Source: Zygnema cylindricum (lineage: Eukaryota > Streptophyta > Zygnematophyceae > Zygnematales > Zygnemataceae). From it: a stretch of 64,000 nucleotides of DNA. This document shows, piece after piece, positions 1-11,456 of the stretch; within the stretch, counting starts at the first letter, position 1; each line of letters begins with the position of its first letter. The translations under genes and the position numbers were made by a program. The stretch spans positions 248,001-312,000 of the forward strand of contig JBBHKE010002706.1 in assembly GCA_037447655.1 (NCBI GenBank), written 5' to 3'. Below the pieces are notes generated by a model, which made no database searches, was not told the origin of the DNA, and saw nothing but the letters and a program-made list of their open reading frames with translations.

Positions 1-720
1 AGAAAATTCCCCTTAAAGTCTTGTTTTCTCTTGAAGGTAAAAGCATCCCTATATTTGATTTTCTGGGGTTTTTAATTTTTCCCCCTTTATTTCAAGCAAA
101 AAAAAATTACAAAAATGTTTGTTTTTATCTTTAAGTATCACCAAAAATCAGACCAGAATGTAAAGTTTTGACAAGGCACAACTTTTTTTTCAAATGCCAA
201 AGTCAACAAAAGGAAAGCTCGCAGAAAAGTGAAAAAAAAGACTTCATAAAAACACTATTTCTTTTTAAAAATGACTTGCTTACACTTCAACGACCACAAC
301 TTTTCAAGAAAGAAAAAAAAAACAAATAATTCCATTTGTATGGGAGAATCTTTTCCCATTTCCACACGTGTAACTGAACCCTCGGATAAGGTTCAAAGCA
401 AGAGAATAAAATATCCAAACGGTCAAGAAACAAAAAAATCCTTAAAAAAAAAAAAAGTTATCAAGGAAATGATTAAATACTTCTAAATCTAGTTCGAAAA
501 ACCCTCTCTCTCTCCCTCTGCAAAATATAATTTTTCTTGTCTACAATTAAAAAACGTAATTTTTTTTGTTCGAGGCAATTAAACAACCTCCAAGGAAACT
601 TTTCCGTACAACCGCATCTGGCAGAAACGGCCAAATGGAAAAACAGAATACGACAAGACAAGCCAGCGCAAAGAATGACGCACGTCAGAACTTCCGTGAC
701 ACATTTGCAGAAACACGAAA
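1..720. other. AT-rich DNA without a recognisable gene
   Basis: The sequence is rich in A and T runs. The short open frames are interrupted and low in complexity, and I see no domain, RNA gene or inverted-repeat element. Confidence 0.5.
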
Positions 721-722
721 AG

Positions 723-792
723 GTAGGGGAGAGGGGAGAGGGGAGAGGGGAGAGGGGAGAGGGGAGAGGGGAGAGGGGAGAGGGGAGAGGGG
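723..792. repeat. 7-bp tandem repeat (GAGGGGA)n
   Basis: About nine to ten near-perfect copies of a heptamer give an all-purine run on the plus strand. The open frames across it are repeat translations, not genes. It directly abuts the left side of a TATCG-rich transposon fragment. Confidence 0.9.
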
Positions 793-913
793 TATATATC
801 GCGATAATTTATGTTGGTCTCGGTACGATATATCGAGGATCCTCCTCGATCGATATTCGATATATCGAATATCGAAATTATCGCGATATGAATCTACCCG
901 ATACCCAACACTA
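793..913 (-). mobile_element. TATCG-rich element (family E), terminal fragment
   Basis: This stretch is full of TATCGATA and TATCGCGATA words and ends in CCCGATACCCAACACTA. That end is the reverse complement of the start of the family E copy at 12913. The other end is missing and the heptamer satellite stands in its place. Confidence 0.6.
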
Positions 914-916
914 GTA

Positions 917-1059
917 ATTCCATTATTAACGCTAATTGAAAAAAAACCCTAATTATAATAATGGTAAAAATAGAATTATGGATTGTATTTCAGTTTTTTT
1001 TTTTTTGAAAAAACGGCACCGAATTAGCGTTATATACTCTAATAGCGATTGGCGGTGTA
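917..1059. mobile_element. Short CACCG-type element, right-hand part
   Basis: The right end reads CTAATAGCGATTGGCGGTG followed by TA. It matches the complete short element at 18751-18952, including the internal 'GCACCGAATTAGCG' stretch. The left terminus is not preserved. Confidence 0.55.
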
Positions 1060-2016
1060 GCAAATTGCATACGAAAAACATAACCTGGCCGTACATATGG
1101 TCAACTCCTACATTCTGGGACAGAGAACCAGCGAGTCATTCCACGTGGCGACTTCCAATATTTACTTTACGGCTTTAAGCACGCTTTGCTTTTGTACGAA
1201 ATACTGTCAAATTTTTGTCACGAAGTGCAAATCCACTTAAATACAACAATGTACGCCAGGAAACATGCAAACGACAAAACACTTTCGTCGTTGCCGGCTT
1301 TTATTTTACGTAGCGTCACACTTTGACTAAACTCTGACCACCATAACTGGGCGCGTGGCATGTCATTGTTTGCTGACGCTCGGCCTCCGTGTGATATTTC
1401 ACCTGAAGACGGGAAATAAGAGGTGATATTGATTATATTCTGTTTTTTTTTTGTAGATATATATATATTCGGGCTGTGCTACAGTACTGTACTTGTGGCC
1501 AAGTTGTTCGCCCTTCCAGATGGATCGGGTGTGCACGGAATCCTCCCCACAACGTCATCAGCTAGGTGGTGACGGCACAGTCGGGCATGTACGGAACGAG
1601 CCAATGAAATACCGGTGAAATCTGCAGCCTTTCAAAGATTCAGTTTTGAAAATTATTCCAGATATTGAGATTTCTCGAGCTGCCCGTCGTACGGAGATGT
1701 ACGCATCAGCTTCTCGAGAGCGATTTACGCTCTCTATGGACCGTTAGTCTTTATGTAGAATTCTGGACGTTCAAGATTTATGCTGAAAGCAATCTCCAAC
1801 CTCGACACGTGCGGCATGTGGCGGCCGACTTGTCACGTCGCCGTACATAGAATCGACCTTCCAGCAATAATTGGGCGCGCACCAACAAGATGCCACGTGG
1901 CACTAAGTACACGAACATCAAAAAGTGTAAAAAATGACAAAAAAAGTGAATCACCTGCAGCAGCTGCAGGAGCTGCTTTCCATTGCAGGAGCTTCTGCTT
2001 TCCTTTTGTGAAACCT
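1060..2016 (+). promoter_or_regulatory. Upstream region of the DQD/SDH gene
   Basis: No gene is seen here. Two palindromic G-box-like sites (CCACGTGG) lie near 1141 and 1892, together with several CCGTAC words. A TA-rich stretch near 1456 could be a TATA box but is far from the start codon. An open frame continuous with exon 1 begins at 1780 and could encode a plastid transit peptide. Its G-box and CCGTAC content makes it look more like promoter or leader sequence. Confidence 0.45.
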
Positions 2017-5000
2017 ATGGCTCCTTCAGTTATGGATTCCATGGCGCCAGACCTCCTTGCTTCTCTGCAGAATAATGGCAACAGCTGCCACGTATGCGCT
2101 TCTCTAACAGCCACCTCCGTCAATCAGATGCGCGTGGATATGGTCGAAGCGAAGTCTAACGGAGCGACTTGCATAGAACTTCGCCTCGACTGTTTGAATG
2201 ATTTCTCTCTGCAGTCTCTGGAAATACTGCTCCATAGCAGGATCTTGCCAGCTATTGTGACGTTCAGGTGAGCTAAGAAGGAGGAAAACTGTTACAAATA
2301 TTCAAAGCGTAACTGTTACAAGAATGAGAAAACCAGAGATGTTAGGGTAATGCTAAAAAAGCAGAGGAGAGGAAGTGGTAAACTTCTGGAAATGAGAGCT
2401 ATTATGGTTATGAAACATTTGAAAGTAGGCTGTCTTCTGTCTTCTAACTGGTCTCTGTTACTAAATGCTCTCTGTTACTAAATGCTCTCTGTTACAAATT
2501 GCTCTCTGTTACTAAATGCTCTGTTAGCATGTGGTTTGTTATTTCAATGCTCTCTGTTCTTCATGCTGTTTTAGTAAGTGCTTAAATGCTCTATTACTAA
2601 CTGCTCTGTAACTGCTGCTAAAAAAGTACACGCCCATACCTATTAGAGTTCTAGCGTTAATACCTTATCAGAAGTAACTGTTACGCTGGTCATTATGAGC
2701 CAGTTTACTGTGTAGTGTTTTTAACACAGTTTGTAATTTTGGGTAAAAAAAAAACGCACTTGAATTAGAGTAAGTAGATCTAATAGCGATGGATAGTGTA
2801 CCGGATGGATAATTTTTAAGCAACAAAATTTTAGTAAGTACTGATTTTTTTTGGTGACTGCATTAAGCCTCTAATTGATTTGTGTATTTAAGAAACAGAA
2901 GTCAAGATGTAGGTCCATGACTTGTATGGATACATAAAATTGTACCTCACATGTATCTAGACAGATTTTAATTTAAATTTTTTATACTAAACATATATGA
3001 ACCATTTACTAATTCCCTCCTTGTCTGTTAGTGAAACAACTTTCGTTAAAACTCTTGATAATATGTGGTTTCTGATGACTCTTTCCTAGGTGCTTGGTTT
3101 TTTCACTTGCGTCACAAAAATAGAAGTAACTTAGCTTAAGGTATTGCCTTGTCTTTGTGTCTTCTGAAGCCATGACTGTTTCTTGTACCACAAATAATGT
3201 CTGTTTTCAGATTCGAAACTGACGAAAACACCTCTTTTTTTTCTAAACTTTCTGAATATTTCCTCCCACTCTTGAGGCTGGCGTTGGGTTGTCCGAGCCT
3301 TTTACATTCATTTGTTTGATAAGGAAACAGAGATGTCTTCATTTGGCTTCCATTTTGTCCTCTGGTAATTACCCAGGATGAATCAAATCCAAATTGATTC
3401 ATAATGAATGAAATCTACAATGCACGAAAGCAAGTGGCATTTTTTTTGTTGATTTCTAAAAACACCATCACTGTTGTTAACTCCATCCGTTGCAAATATT
3501 GATCAAAAATCGATATTGACAAACAATATCAGTCAAGGTGAATAGTCAGGGCAGGTCAGGTTTGACGTAAACGAAACAGTATTTTTGCATCATTGTTGCT
3601 TTAATCTCTCGGACACAAAAAAATGAAAAAGTTAAGGATAATAGTAATAACGCTCGATGTTCTGAATACTGTAATTTTGGCAGGCCCCAATGGGAAGGAG
3701 GTTTCTACACAGGATCGGAGGAATATCGTCTCGCGACTCTTCACAAAGCTGTCGAGCTCGGGGCTGATTTTGTGGATATCGAACTCAAGGTACACTTGAC
3801 TCATGAACCTCGACAAATACTTGCAAATATTTTCATTTTTCGTCTCGCAGTGTCTTCTACGAAAACCTCAAGTTTCCCAAGCCCAAGAAATTATACCACA
3901 TGTCAACCACTTATCAATATGATTTCACTAACCAATAGCATGTCCGACTGATTTATTTTGTCTAGTATTATTATCTTAAAATCCTCTCCTCTTTTACTGG
4001 CAGCTGAGGAACGTATTTGCTACTCTCTCTTTGACTTTGCTTCACAAACGAATTACTTTCGACTGTCTTTTTATATTCGACTCTTGCGTTTTTGCCATTT
4101 TTTTTGCAGTCTGCGAAGCAGTTTTTGGAAAATCGCCCTGTGAGCAATGCTTCCCCACCTCCAAATGCTCTCCCTTTTAATGTTATCCCAACTCAAGTTA
4201 TTGTTTCTAGTCACAATTACGAATCGACTCCCTCAGAATCTGAACTGAAGGAATTGGTGGGAAGTATCAAAGCTGTCGGAGGTGACATCATCAAAGTTTC
4301 GACCACAGCCTCGGATATATCGGACGTGGCTCGGGTCCTGAATCTCATCAAACAAAGTCAGGTGTGGAAAATAACTTCTGAAAAACTTCTGAAAATGTTC
4401 AGTTTTTTCAACAAACTTGAGTTTCATTAATGTTTCTTGAGTGCTAAATCTCATCAAACAAAGCCAAGTGTGGAAAATAACTTCTGAAAATGTTCAGTCT
4501 TTTACAAGTTTTTAGTATTATTAATGTTTCTTGAGCGCAAAATCTCATGAAGTATTCCTTCGTAAATTCCTGAAAGTGTTCAATCTTTTACCAAACTTTA
4601 GTTTTCATTCATTTCAAGGATGACTTATCAATTTCTGAATTAAAGGATGATTGTGATTTCTATCTTCTTCATCAGCAAAGGAGGTTTTTCTGTTTCAATA
4701 AATGGTATATTGTTTTGTTTTTTTCCCTTTTTTTATTCCAAACCTTTTCTTAGTCAGTAGCTGATGCAAGGAAAGACCTGAGGTCCATTTTCTATTATCG
4801 TAGAAATAATAATAATAACAACAATGTTATTCAATATAATACCGTACCTTTTTTCCAAGTATTGTCTTTAGACTTGTTTGTGCATTTGTCCGCGAAAATG
4901 TTAACTGACAAAGGAAGCCACTTCTTAAAAAGGGCAAAACTTAATGAAGAAACTGTGAGATTCAAGACCCAAATTAATGTTTTTCGCACTTTTTTGTACA

Positions 5001-8000
5001 CAGGAACCCATTATTGGTATGACAATGGGTCCCAAAGGACAAATTGGGCGTATTCTCTGTCCCAAATATGGTGCTTTTCTTACTTTTGGAGCTCTTTCTG
5101 TCGGAAAAGAATCAGCTCTTGGGCAACCAACAGTGGGACAATTAGCGAATGTGTATAAAGTAAAAAGGATTGGACCCAAAACAAAAGTTTTGGGACTCAT
5201 TGGGAATCCTGTTTCTCACAGTAAAGGATATATCCTTCACAACGCTCTTATGGTCGAAACGGGCTTCGACGGAATCTATGTTCCTTACTTGGTTGATGAC
5301 GTCAAGTCGTTTTTGTCTTCTTTTAACTCCGAGGAATTTGCAGGTTTTAGGTGAGATGAACCTCTGGTTTTGGTTTTCTCCTCCACTTTTTTTGAGATTT
5401 GCTTTGTTTTCCTATTTCACATTAAAGAGAATTCACCACTGGAAATGCCAAAGTGTTTAAGTAACAAAAGAACAAAATTTTCCAAATGTCAAAATTGTCA
5501 AAATTATGACAGCGACCAAACGTCTAATGGCCAAGTATAAAAACTTTTAAATGTCAGGATGGTTGTAGAATTATCATAAGTAGTCTGGACTGTACGAATA
5601 GTGGGTTAGTGATAATAGCATTTTTTGAGGTAGAAGTGGAAGTGACTGGTTGGGATGGTTTTGGGATCGTCGCAAATAGTCTGGAATATACTAGTAACAA
5701 TGAATAATAATAGCATTTTCTGAGTTTGAAGTACTGGTTGGGATGGTTTTGGGATTGGACAGTGTTACTATTCCCCACAAACAAACGGCTCTGGAATTTG
5801 CTGATCATGTGGATCCTGTTGTAAGGGTAAGGCTTCAAAAAGCTCTCAGTTTTCCCTCACTAAATAGCCTTGAGTGGGTTGTTAGGTACACTATGTAGCA
5901 CTATTAGTGTTGATAACACTAATTCGGCGCATGTTTTTTTTTTCACGTTTTTTTTGGCCCTTGAACATAAAATTGCATTAATAGTAGTAATTTTTTTGTT
6001 CTTTACACTAATTCGGAAGCGATTTAAAATCGTCCACATCACTTGGACCTAAATTATGATTTAATTATGATTAAAATTATGATTAAATTATGATTGATAA
6101 AACGAAAATAAACCACACGCTATATATATTTCTTAACTCTGATAGCAATTCACGGGGTCGTTTTTCACAGAGCAGTTCTTGCATTTTTTGTTCTAAGTGA
6201 AAAAAAAAAGAGAAAAGACAACCAAAAGAGCTAAAGTTTCAAGATAGTGACTACATTACTTCGTTTTTTTGTATGCGATTGACCTTCTTTTCTTAGCTTT
6301 TTTCTGCACAATCAGTCCTTTTCCATCTCTTCCTTACTCGGCTCTTCGCTCTCCTCTTTCGCTTTCTCCTCTCTCTCTTCCCTTCGCTTTCTTACTTAGC
6401 TCCTCTCTTCTCCCTTTTTCTGGCGGTTTTAATGAATTTCAGTTCATTAGTCCCCTCAGCACATTCACACTTTTTTATACACAAACCAATCTTTATCCTC
6501 GCTTTCTTTTTCTTGAGCTTCTTTCTCTCCCTCTCCCCTCCCTCTTCCTCTCCCCTCCCTCTCCCTCTCCCTCTCTCCCTGACCCCTCCAGTCCATAGGC
6601 GCCATCAACACCCTCGTGAGGCGATCCGACGGTTCTCTCGAGGGCCACAATACGGATTGGGACGCTGCGATTTCCGCTATTGAGGACGGTCTTCGAACAC
6701 AGGAAGGTGAGGGGCAGGAAGGGTAGAGAGGGAAAGGAAAGGAAAGGAAGGGAGGAGAGGGGAAGGGAGGGAGGAGAGGAGAAGGGAGGGAGGAGAGGGG
6801 AAGGGAGCGAGGAGTGGGGAAGGGAGGGAGGAGTGGGGAAGGGAGGGAGGAGAGGGAAAGGGAGGGAGGAGAGGGGAAGGGAGGGAAGAGAGGGTAAGAA
6901 AGGGAAGAGAGGGCATATATGAAGGTGAGTGGCAGGCAGAGAGGGAACGAAAGGGAAGAGAGGGAAATAAAAGGGAAGTGAGGAGAAGGGCACATACGAA
7001 GGTTTATAATCCTTAATTTCCTCCGTCTCCACCGACCCCCATTGACCTTTCCGTGATTCCTCCTTTTTTCTCAATTTCAACTCCTTTCTCATTTTTGTCG
7101 TTTTCATCTCCATATCAACCTCACTTCTTTTGTAATTTTATTTTACTTCTCTTTAACTTATCACTCCTCTGTTTCCTCCCTCTCCCCAGGCCACACAGAC
7201 CAATCCGAAAGTCCTCTGGCGGGTCGCCTCGTGGTGGTGGTGGGAGCCGGAGGAGCTGGAAGGGCCATCGCCTTTGGAGCCAAACAGAGGGGGGGATTTG
7301 TGGCGATTGCAAATCGCAGTATTGGTGAGAGGGGGAGGGAGGGAGAGGGAGGGAGAGGGAGTGGGAGAGAGAGAGACGCGGTGGTGGGAGTGGGAGGGGC
7401 TGAAGGGCGATAGGCTTTGGGGCGAAACAGAGGGATGGTTTTGTGGCCATTGCAAATCGCAGTATTGGTGAGAGGGAGAGGGAGAGGGAAAGGGAGAGGG
7501 AGAGGGAAAGGGAGAGAGAGGGAGAGGGGGGAGAGAAGGAGTGGGGAGTTCAAGAGGTCACTGACGCCTTGCATGCGAATGATGGAGAAAATAATTTCTT
7601 GCGGAGAGTTTTTCTTTTTCGACTCTTTGAATGGAAAAACTCTGTTGTTTGCATCATTGAAAGAGCTATGTATAAACCCCACTCACATCTCCAAAGAAAT
7701 AGAGAGAATTGAGTTATAAAACACAACGTATTATTTATAAAGAGAGACACACCCGGAATCAATAGAATGGGTATTAAAGTTTTGTAATTATTAAAATTCA
7801 ATAGTGAGGGCGTTGACTAACTAAGAGCATGTAAAGAGAAGGAGAGTCCGTACAATTGAGGTCAATAATGTATCAAAACTATGTCCAGAATAGAAAACGA
7901 AAGGTGGGGAGAGAAAGAGAGAGAGAAAGAGAGAGGAAGAGAGGAGAGAGGTGGATCACACAGAGCATGTGCTTGAAATTTTAAGTCTGTCTGCGTGAAT

Positions 8001-11000
8001 TTTCCTTTTTACAATTTTCCAAACCAACAGCCTTATTAACATATTGGTACCATATTTAAATACCACACAAATCTCCAGTCTAACTCGTCTTTTGCCCTAA
8101 CACATTTCCTTTATTCCTTTAGTTCCCTTATTGAAATCAAAAAAGACGTTTATGAATCTCAATAATAACAACAGTTCCATCGAAAAACAAACATAAAAGT
8201 CGAATGAAGTTCACAATATGATGTGAACCACACTAATAATGGTATTTTGAATAATCCCCGGATCCCTGGGAGAGCAGATAAGGCCAAAGATCTTGCTGTT
8301 TCCGTCGGAGGAGAAGTTATTCCTCTCCAAGACTTGGGTAATAGTGACATTGTCACGGCCATGGCTCAGAAGTTCCATGGAGACGGCCGTTACAAATCGC
8401 CCGTTTTGGCGAACACAACTTCCGTTGGGATGCAACCGAAAGTCGAGGAAACACCGGTTCCCAAGGTTAACTTTTTTGTCGCTATCTTTTTGTTTTTTTG
8501 TTTTTTCCCAACATTGATTGGATATAATGAAAGTATTAATCGCACTCTAGAAACCCAAAGGTTTTGGGATACTACGACATCCCAAAAGCAAAAATCTTTA
8601 GGCCTCATTTCGCTATTCATATTTGGACACTGAATACATTATGGACCATGATGATATTTTGAACTGTTGCCATCATCTGATTGGCCATACATCAGTCATT
8701 TAGAAGATTTTTCTTTTTCGTCCAAAACTTTGCTCTTAATCTGTATAAAAACTACTCTTTTACTTCCTTTAGCTCGCTAGTTAACGCTTTCTGTTGAACT
8801 GAATGCTTGAAAACTACAAAAATGAGGTTGTCAAAACAAGGATGTCGAAATATGTCAAAAACAAAATCTCAAGAACAAGATGTCAAAACAGGATGTCAAA
8901 AAAGGATGTAATGAAGGTATTGAGACAATCTGTCAAGATACGGTCTCAAAACAAACGCCAAAAACTAGAGTGTCAAAACAGTATGCCACAAAGGAGAAAA
9001 AGAGAGGGACAGAAAGGTCTTCCTTCTGCCATAAGCATCATGATGAGATATCAGAAAGATAGTACGCCATTTGTTGATATCAGAGTCTGAAACTTTTTTT
9101 TGAAATCTTAAAAGTAGTTTTTCCCTTGTAAACTTGATTTTCTTATTTTTGAATTCAACCATAACATCGAAAGGTAAGATTGTCGACTTTCGATTTGACT
9201 GCTCAAAAAAACTTAACTCTAATCGTGATTAGTCGTTCATATCATAATAAAGATGAGATATTTGAAAACTGATTAAGACAGGTTTATTTACTGGAATGTG
9301 TGTTTACGCTAAATCATTTAGAAAATTGTAGAGTCCTGCCTTCTTGAAGTGGTTAAGTTCCCCATATTTTGACTTAAAAGAATCATATATTTTAAGCGAT
9401 TGGTTGTGTAATTTCTCCTACATTTGCATATGTTTGTCTGAGAAGGATAAGATAATCTGGAATGAGCTTGAAGAGTAATGACTGATATTCGACAATTCCG
9501 TTCCTTTTGTTTTTAAAATTTGGTTTCCGATGGCAGATTGTTTCTGGATTAGAGTGTTTGTCGAGGCACAAAATCCTCACGGTCACTTATTTCTTACTAT
9601 TTTCTTTTTTTTCTTACGAAATTGAGACTATTTTGTGAAGAATATGTATTGAACCAGCTAATCCTTACTGCCGTTTTCTTACTGCCTTTTGCCTTAATTT
9701 TTATTGCCTTATTCTTTCTTCCCTTACTTCCTCATTCATATTGCCTTATTTTTACTTCTTTATTCTTACTGCCTTATCCTTACTTCCTTATTCTTACTGC
9801 CTTATTCTTACTCTCTTATTCTTACTTCCTTAATCATATATTTTATTCTTACTTCCTTACTCATACTATCTTATTCTTACTATCTTATCCTTACTACCTA
9901 TTTTTTCCTTAGTCTTACTGCCTTATTCTTACTTCCGTTTTTTACCTCCTTTATCCTTTCCTTTTTTTTCTTTCGAGGATAAGCAGGAAGGGCTCGGAAT
10001 CTACGGTGTCATTTTTGATGCGGTTTATACTCCCGTGGAGACGCGACTTCTTAGAGAAGGGAAGGAATTGGGAGGTGTGCCTGTGAGCGGTTTGGAAATG
10101 TTTATTCGACAGGCGGCAAAACAGTTTGAATTGTTTACAGGATCGCCAGGTAAGCTCATTGTGTGAAGTGTTTTGTTATGTATTTAATAAAGTTACTTCA
10201 TGACAATGATGAACTAATTTCATTATGTTTTTGGTACTATGTATTGCCATATTAATTAGCTTTTAAACTGTTTGAATTGTTTAGAAGAATGCCAGGTAAG
10301 CTCATTCTGAGAACAGTTTATGTATTTAATGAAGTTACTATATGACTATGATGAACTAATTTAATTATGTCTTTGTCACTATATGTTTTGCATTGCTATA
10401 TTAATTATAGCTTCTAAACTGTTTGAATCGTTTACAGGATTGCAAGGTAAACTGATTTTGTTAATTGCAATGATGAACAGTTTGTGTATATACTATGGTT
10501 GCTTATGTATTGCCATATTAATCAAGCTTCTAAACAGTTTCAGTTGTTGCGGGATTGCCAGGTAATTTCATTGTGTTAGTTACAATAATGAAATATAATT
10601 ACTGAACTATATTGATGAATTAATTTAAGTATGTTTTAAATTTAATACCATACTGATTAGGCAGCTCAATAGTTTGAATCATTCACAGGATTGGCAACTA
10701 AGTTAATTGTGGGAATTACAATGGTGAAGTATAATTTATATTATGTAATTACTTCATTACTATGATGAACTAATTTTCACTTATATTATATACTATGAAA
10801 TGACGAACTACGACTAATTATATTACACAAGTACTATATTCCAGCGTATTAAATCAGACTCTGAAAAGTTAGAGCTGATTATTGAATTGCCAGGGAGGTG
10901 TTGATATTTATTATAATGCGAAATAATGATAAAGTACATCTAATTTTAGTACCATTTTACCGTATAATATCGTGTATGCATAGATTAACACTCCCTAGAT

Positions 11001-11456
11001 TGCGAGGTAGACTCTTGAACATGTTTAAATATATCAAATGATCAGAGACAAAGTGGATCTCATCAAATTAGTTTTTTTTTTTAACCACGCTTCGTACGTA
11101 TTTTTTTTGGAAAAAGAAGTCGTTTTTTTGTGTTTAGGAATGCATTAAGATCTCAATTTTGCTGACGGGAATAACTATTTTGATTTGTCTTGTTTAATAT
11201 GTTTTGCTCTCATATGCTTTGTTTTAATTTGATTTGTTTTGGAATGTTTTATCCTACTATGTTTTATTTTAATACATTTTGTTTTCATATGTTTTTGTTT
11301 CATATGTTTTGTTTTGTTTTCATAGGTTTTTATTTAATTTAATTTGTTTTGTTTTGTTTTGACAAAGTGAAAATTTGATTTTCTTTTGTACTTTTTTTAC
11401 TTTTTGTACTTGCAGATCCTCGAAGCTTGGCCACGGAAATAGTGAACCGACTCTGA
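2017..11456 (+). CDS. DQD/SDH: Bifunctional 3-dehydroquinate dehydratase / shikimate dehydrogenase, ten exons
   Basis: The enzyme carries out two consecutive shikimate-pathway steps: dehydration of 3-dehydroquinate to 3-dehydroshikimate, then NADPH-dependent reduction to shikimate. My exons are 2017-2267, 3684-3789, 4110-4361, 5004-5350, 5763-5826, 6592-6706, 7190-7324, 8278-8465, 9987-10149 and 11416-11456. They sum to 1662 nt in one frame (553 aa). The N-terminal type I dehydratase shows ELRLDC, SSHNYES (catalytic His154) and IIKVSTTA (Schiff-base Lys181). The dehydrogenase shows NPVSHSKG (Ser274, Ser276), VTIPHK (Lys325), GHNTD (Asp362), the NADP loop GAGGAGRA (397-404), NRS, and ANTTSVGMQP. 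The two serines and the VTIPHK threonine fit shikimate rather than quinate dehydrogenase. I start at the ATG at 2017; an ATG at 1780 would add 79 residues, possibly a plastid transit peptide. The exon 8 and exon 9 acceptors have weak pyrimidine tracts, and exon 9 may start at 9984. Junction duplications are listed separately. Confidence 0.93.
2451..2525. repeat. 17-bp tandem repeat in intron 1
   Basis: About four copies of GCTCTCTGTTACTAAAT lie in tandem, with looser copies continuing to about 2610. Confidence 0.8.
2628..2800. mobile_element. CACCG-type short element in intron 1 (family G-like)
   Basis: It begins TACACGCCCATACCTATTAG and ends CTAATAGCGATGGATAGTGTA, imperfect inverted repeats of the kind seen across the window. 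Its length (173 bp) and TA flanks fit a non-autonomous element. It has no coding capacity. Confidence 0.55.
4341..4610 (+). repeat. Tandem copies of the exon 3 end and its donor in intron 3
   Basis: The last 21 bases of exon 3 (AATCTCATCAAACAAAGTCAG) and about 75 bases of following intron recur at about 4445-4530. A shorter, more decayed copy starts near 4543. The second copy keeps the GTGTGG donor but has a changed last exon base. Confidence 0.85.
5567..5762 (+). repeat. Tandem repeat reaching the exon 5 acceptor in intron 4
   Basis: A unit of about 87 bp beginning GGATGGTTNTNG occurs at 5567 and 5654. A third, partial unit begins at 5740 and runs into the acceptor at 5761-5762. The repeat therefore includes sequence that serves as the real 3' splice site. 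Confidence 0.75.
5885..6162. mobile_element. Decayed CACCG-type element in intron 5
   Basis: The left side reads TACACTATGTAGCACTATTAGTG and the right side CTGATAGCAATTCACGGGG. These look like degraded versions of the terminal repeats of the local short elements. The match is imperfect and the boundaries are approximate. Confidence 0.35.
6290..6590. repeat. Polypyrimidine tract upstream of exon 6
   Basis: The plus strand is dominated by C and T (CTCTCC and CCTCTC units) up to the exon 6 acceptor. It is an exaggerated splice-acceptor tract. Open frames in it are low-complexity serine/proline/leucine runs. Confidence 0.75.
6715..6985. repeat. Purine-rich minisatellite just after the exon 6 donor
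   Basis: The array consists of variants of GGGAAGGGAGGGAGGAGA, about 18 bp per unit. It begins within about ten bases of the donor at 6707 and is almost purely A and G. Confidence 0.85.
7231..7480 (+). pseudogene. Duplicated 3' half of exon 7, a stop-containing pseudo-exon
   Basis: The 3' half of exon 7 (about 7231-7324, encoding the NADP-binding GAGGAGRA loop through ANRSI) and its donor are repeated at about 7379-7470. The second copy keeps the end encoding AIANRSI and a GTGAGAG donor. Its glycine-loop segment is changed and carries an in-frame TAG near 7411. I take 7190-7324 as the true exon because it is open and intact. Purine repeats follow both donors. Confidence 0.85.
9660..9965. repeat. 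TTACTTCCTTATTC-type tandem repeat in intron 8
   Basis: Degenerate 14-15 bp units alternate CTTATTCTTACTGC with CTTACTTCCTTATTC up to just before the exon 9 acceptor. The open frames here are repeat translations. Confidence 0.8.
10117..10902 (+). repeat. About six tandem copies of the exon 9 end plus donor
   Basis: The end of exon 9 (encoding KQFELFTGSP) and its GTAAGC donor lie at 10117-10165. Recognisable copies begin near 10263, 10415, 10533, 10668 and 10860, spaced about 118-192 bp. The first copies keep CCAG|GTAAG or AAG|GTAAA; the fifth has lost the GT, and the last reads CCAGGGAGG. Decay grows with distance from the real exon. Non-exonic intron sequence (e.g. TATTGCCATATTAAT) is repeated with them. 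Confidence 0.88.
11165..11365. repeat. TTTTGTTT-rich degenerate repeat at the end of intron 9
   Basis: Repeating words such as TTTTGTTTTAATTTG and TTTTGTTTCATATG fill the last part of the intron before the exon 10 acceptor. Confidence 0.65.

Noticed and set aside
1780-2016. N-terminal extension of DQD/SDH
   Set aside because: Open and Ser/Arg/Ala-rich, so a transit peptide is possible. It contains G-box and CCGTAC motifs typical of the upstream DNA; kept only as an alternative start.
6465-7113. Long minus-strand frames over introns 6 region of DQD/SDH
   Set aside because: They are antisense translations of purine and pyrimidine repeats and conflict with the well-supported exons on the plus strand.
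9660-9965. Regular short repeats that might suggest a CRISPR array
   Set aside because: Units are contiguous 14-15 bp microsatellite-like repeats without unique spacers, in an intron of a plant gene.
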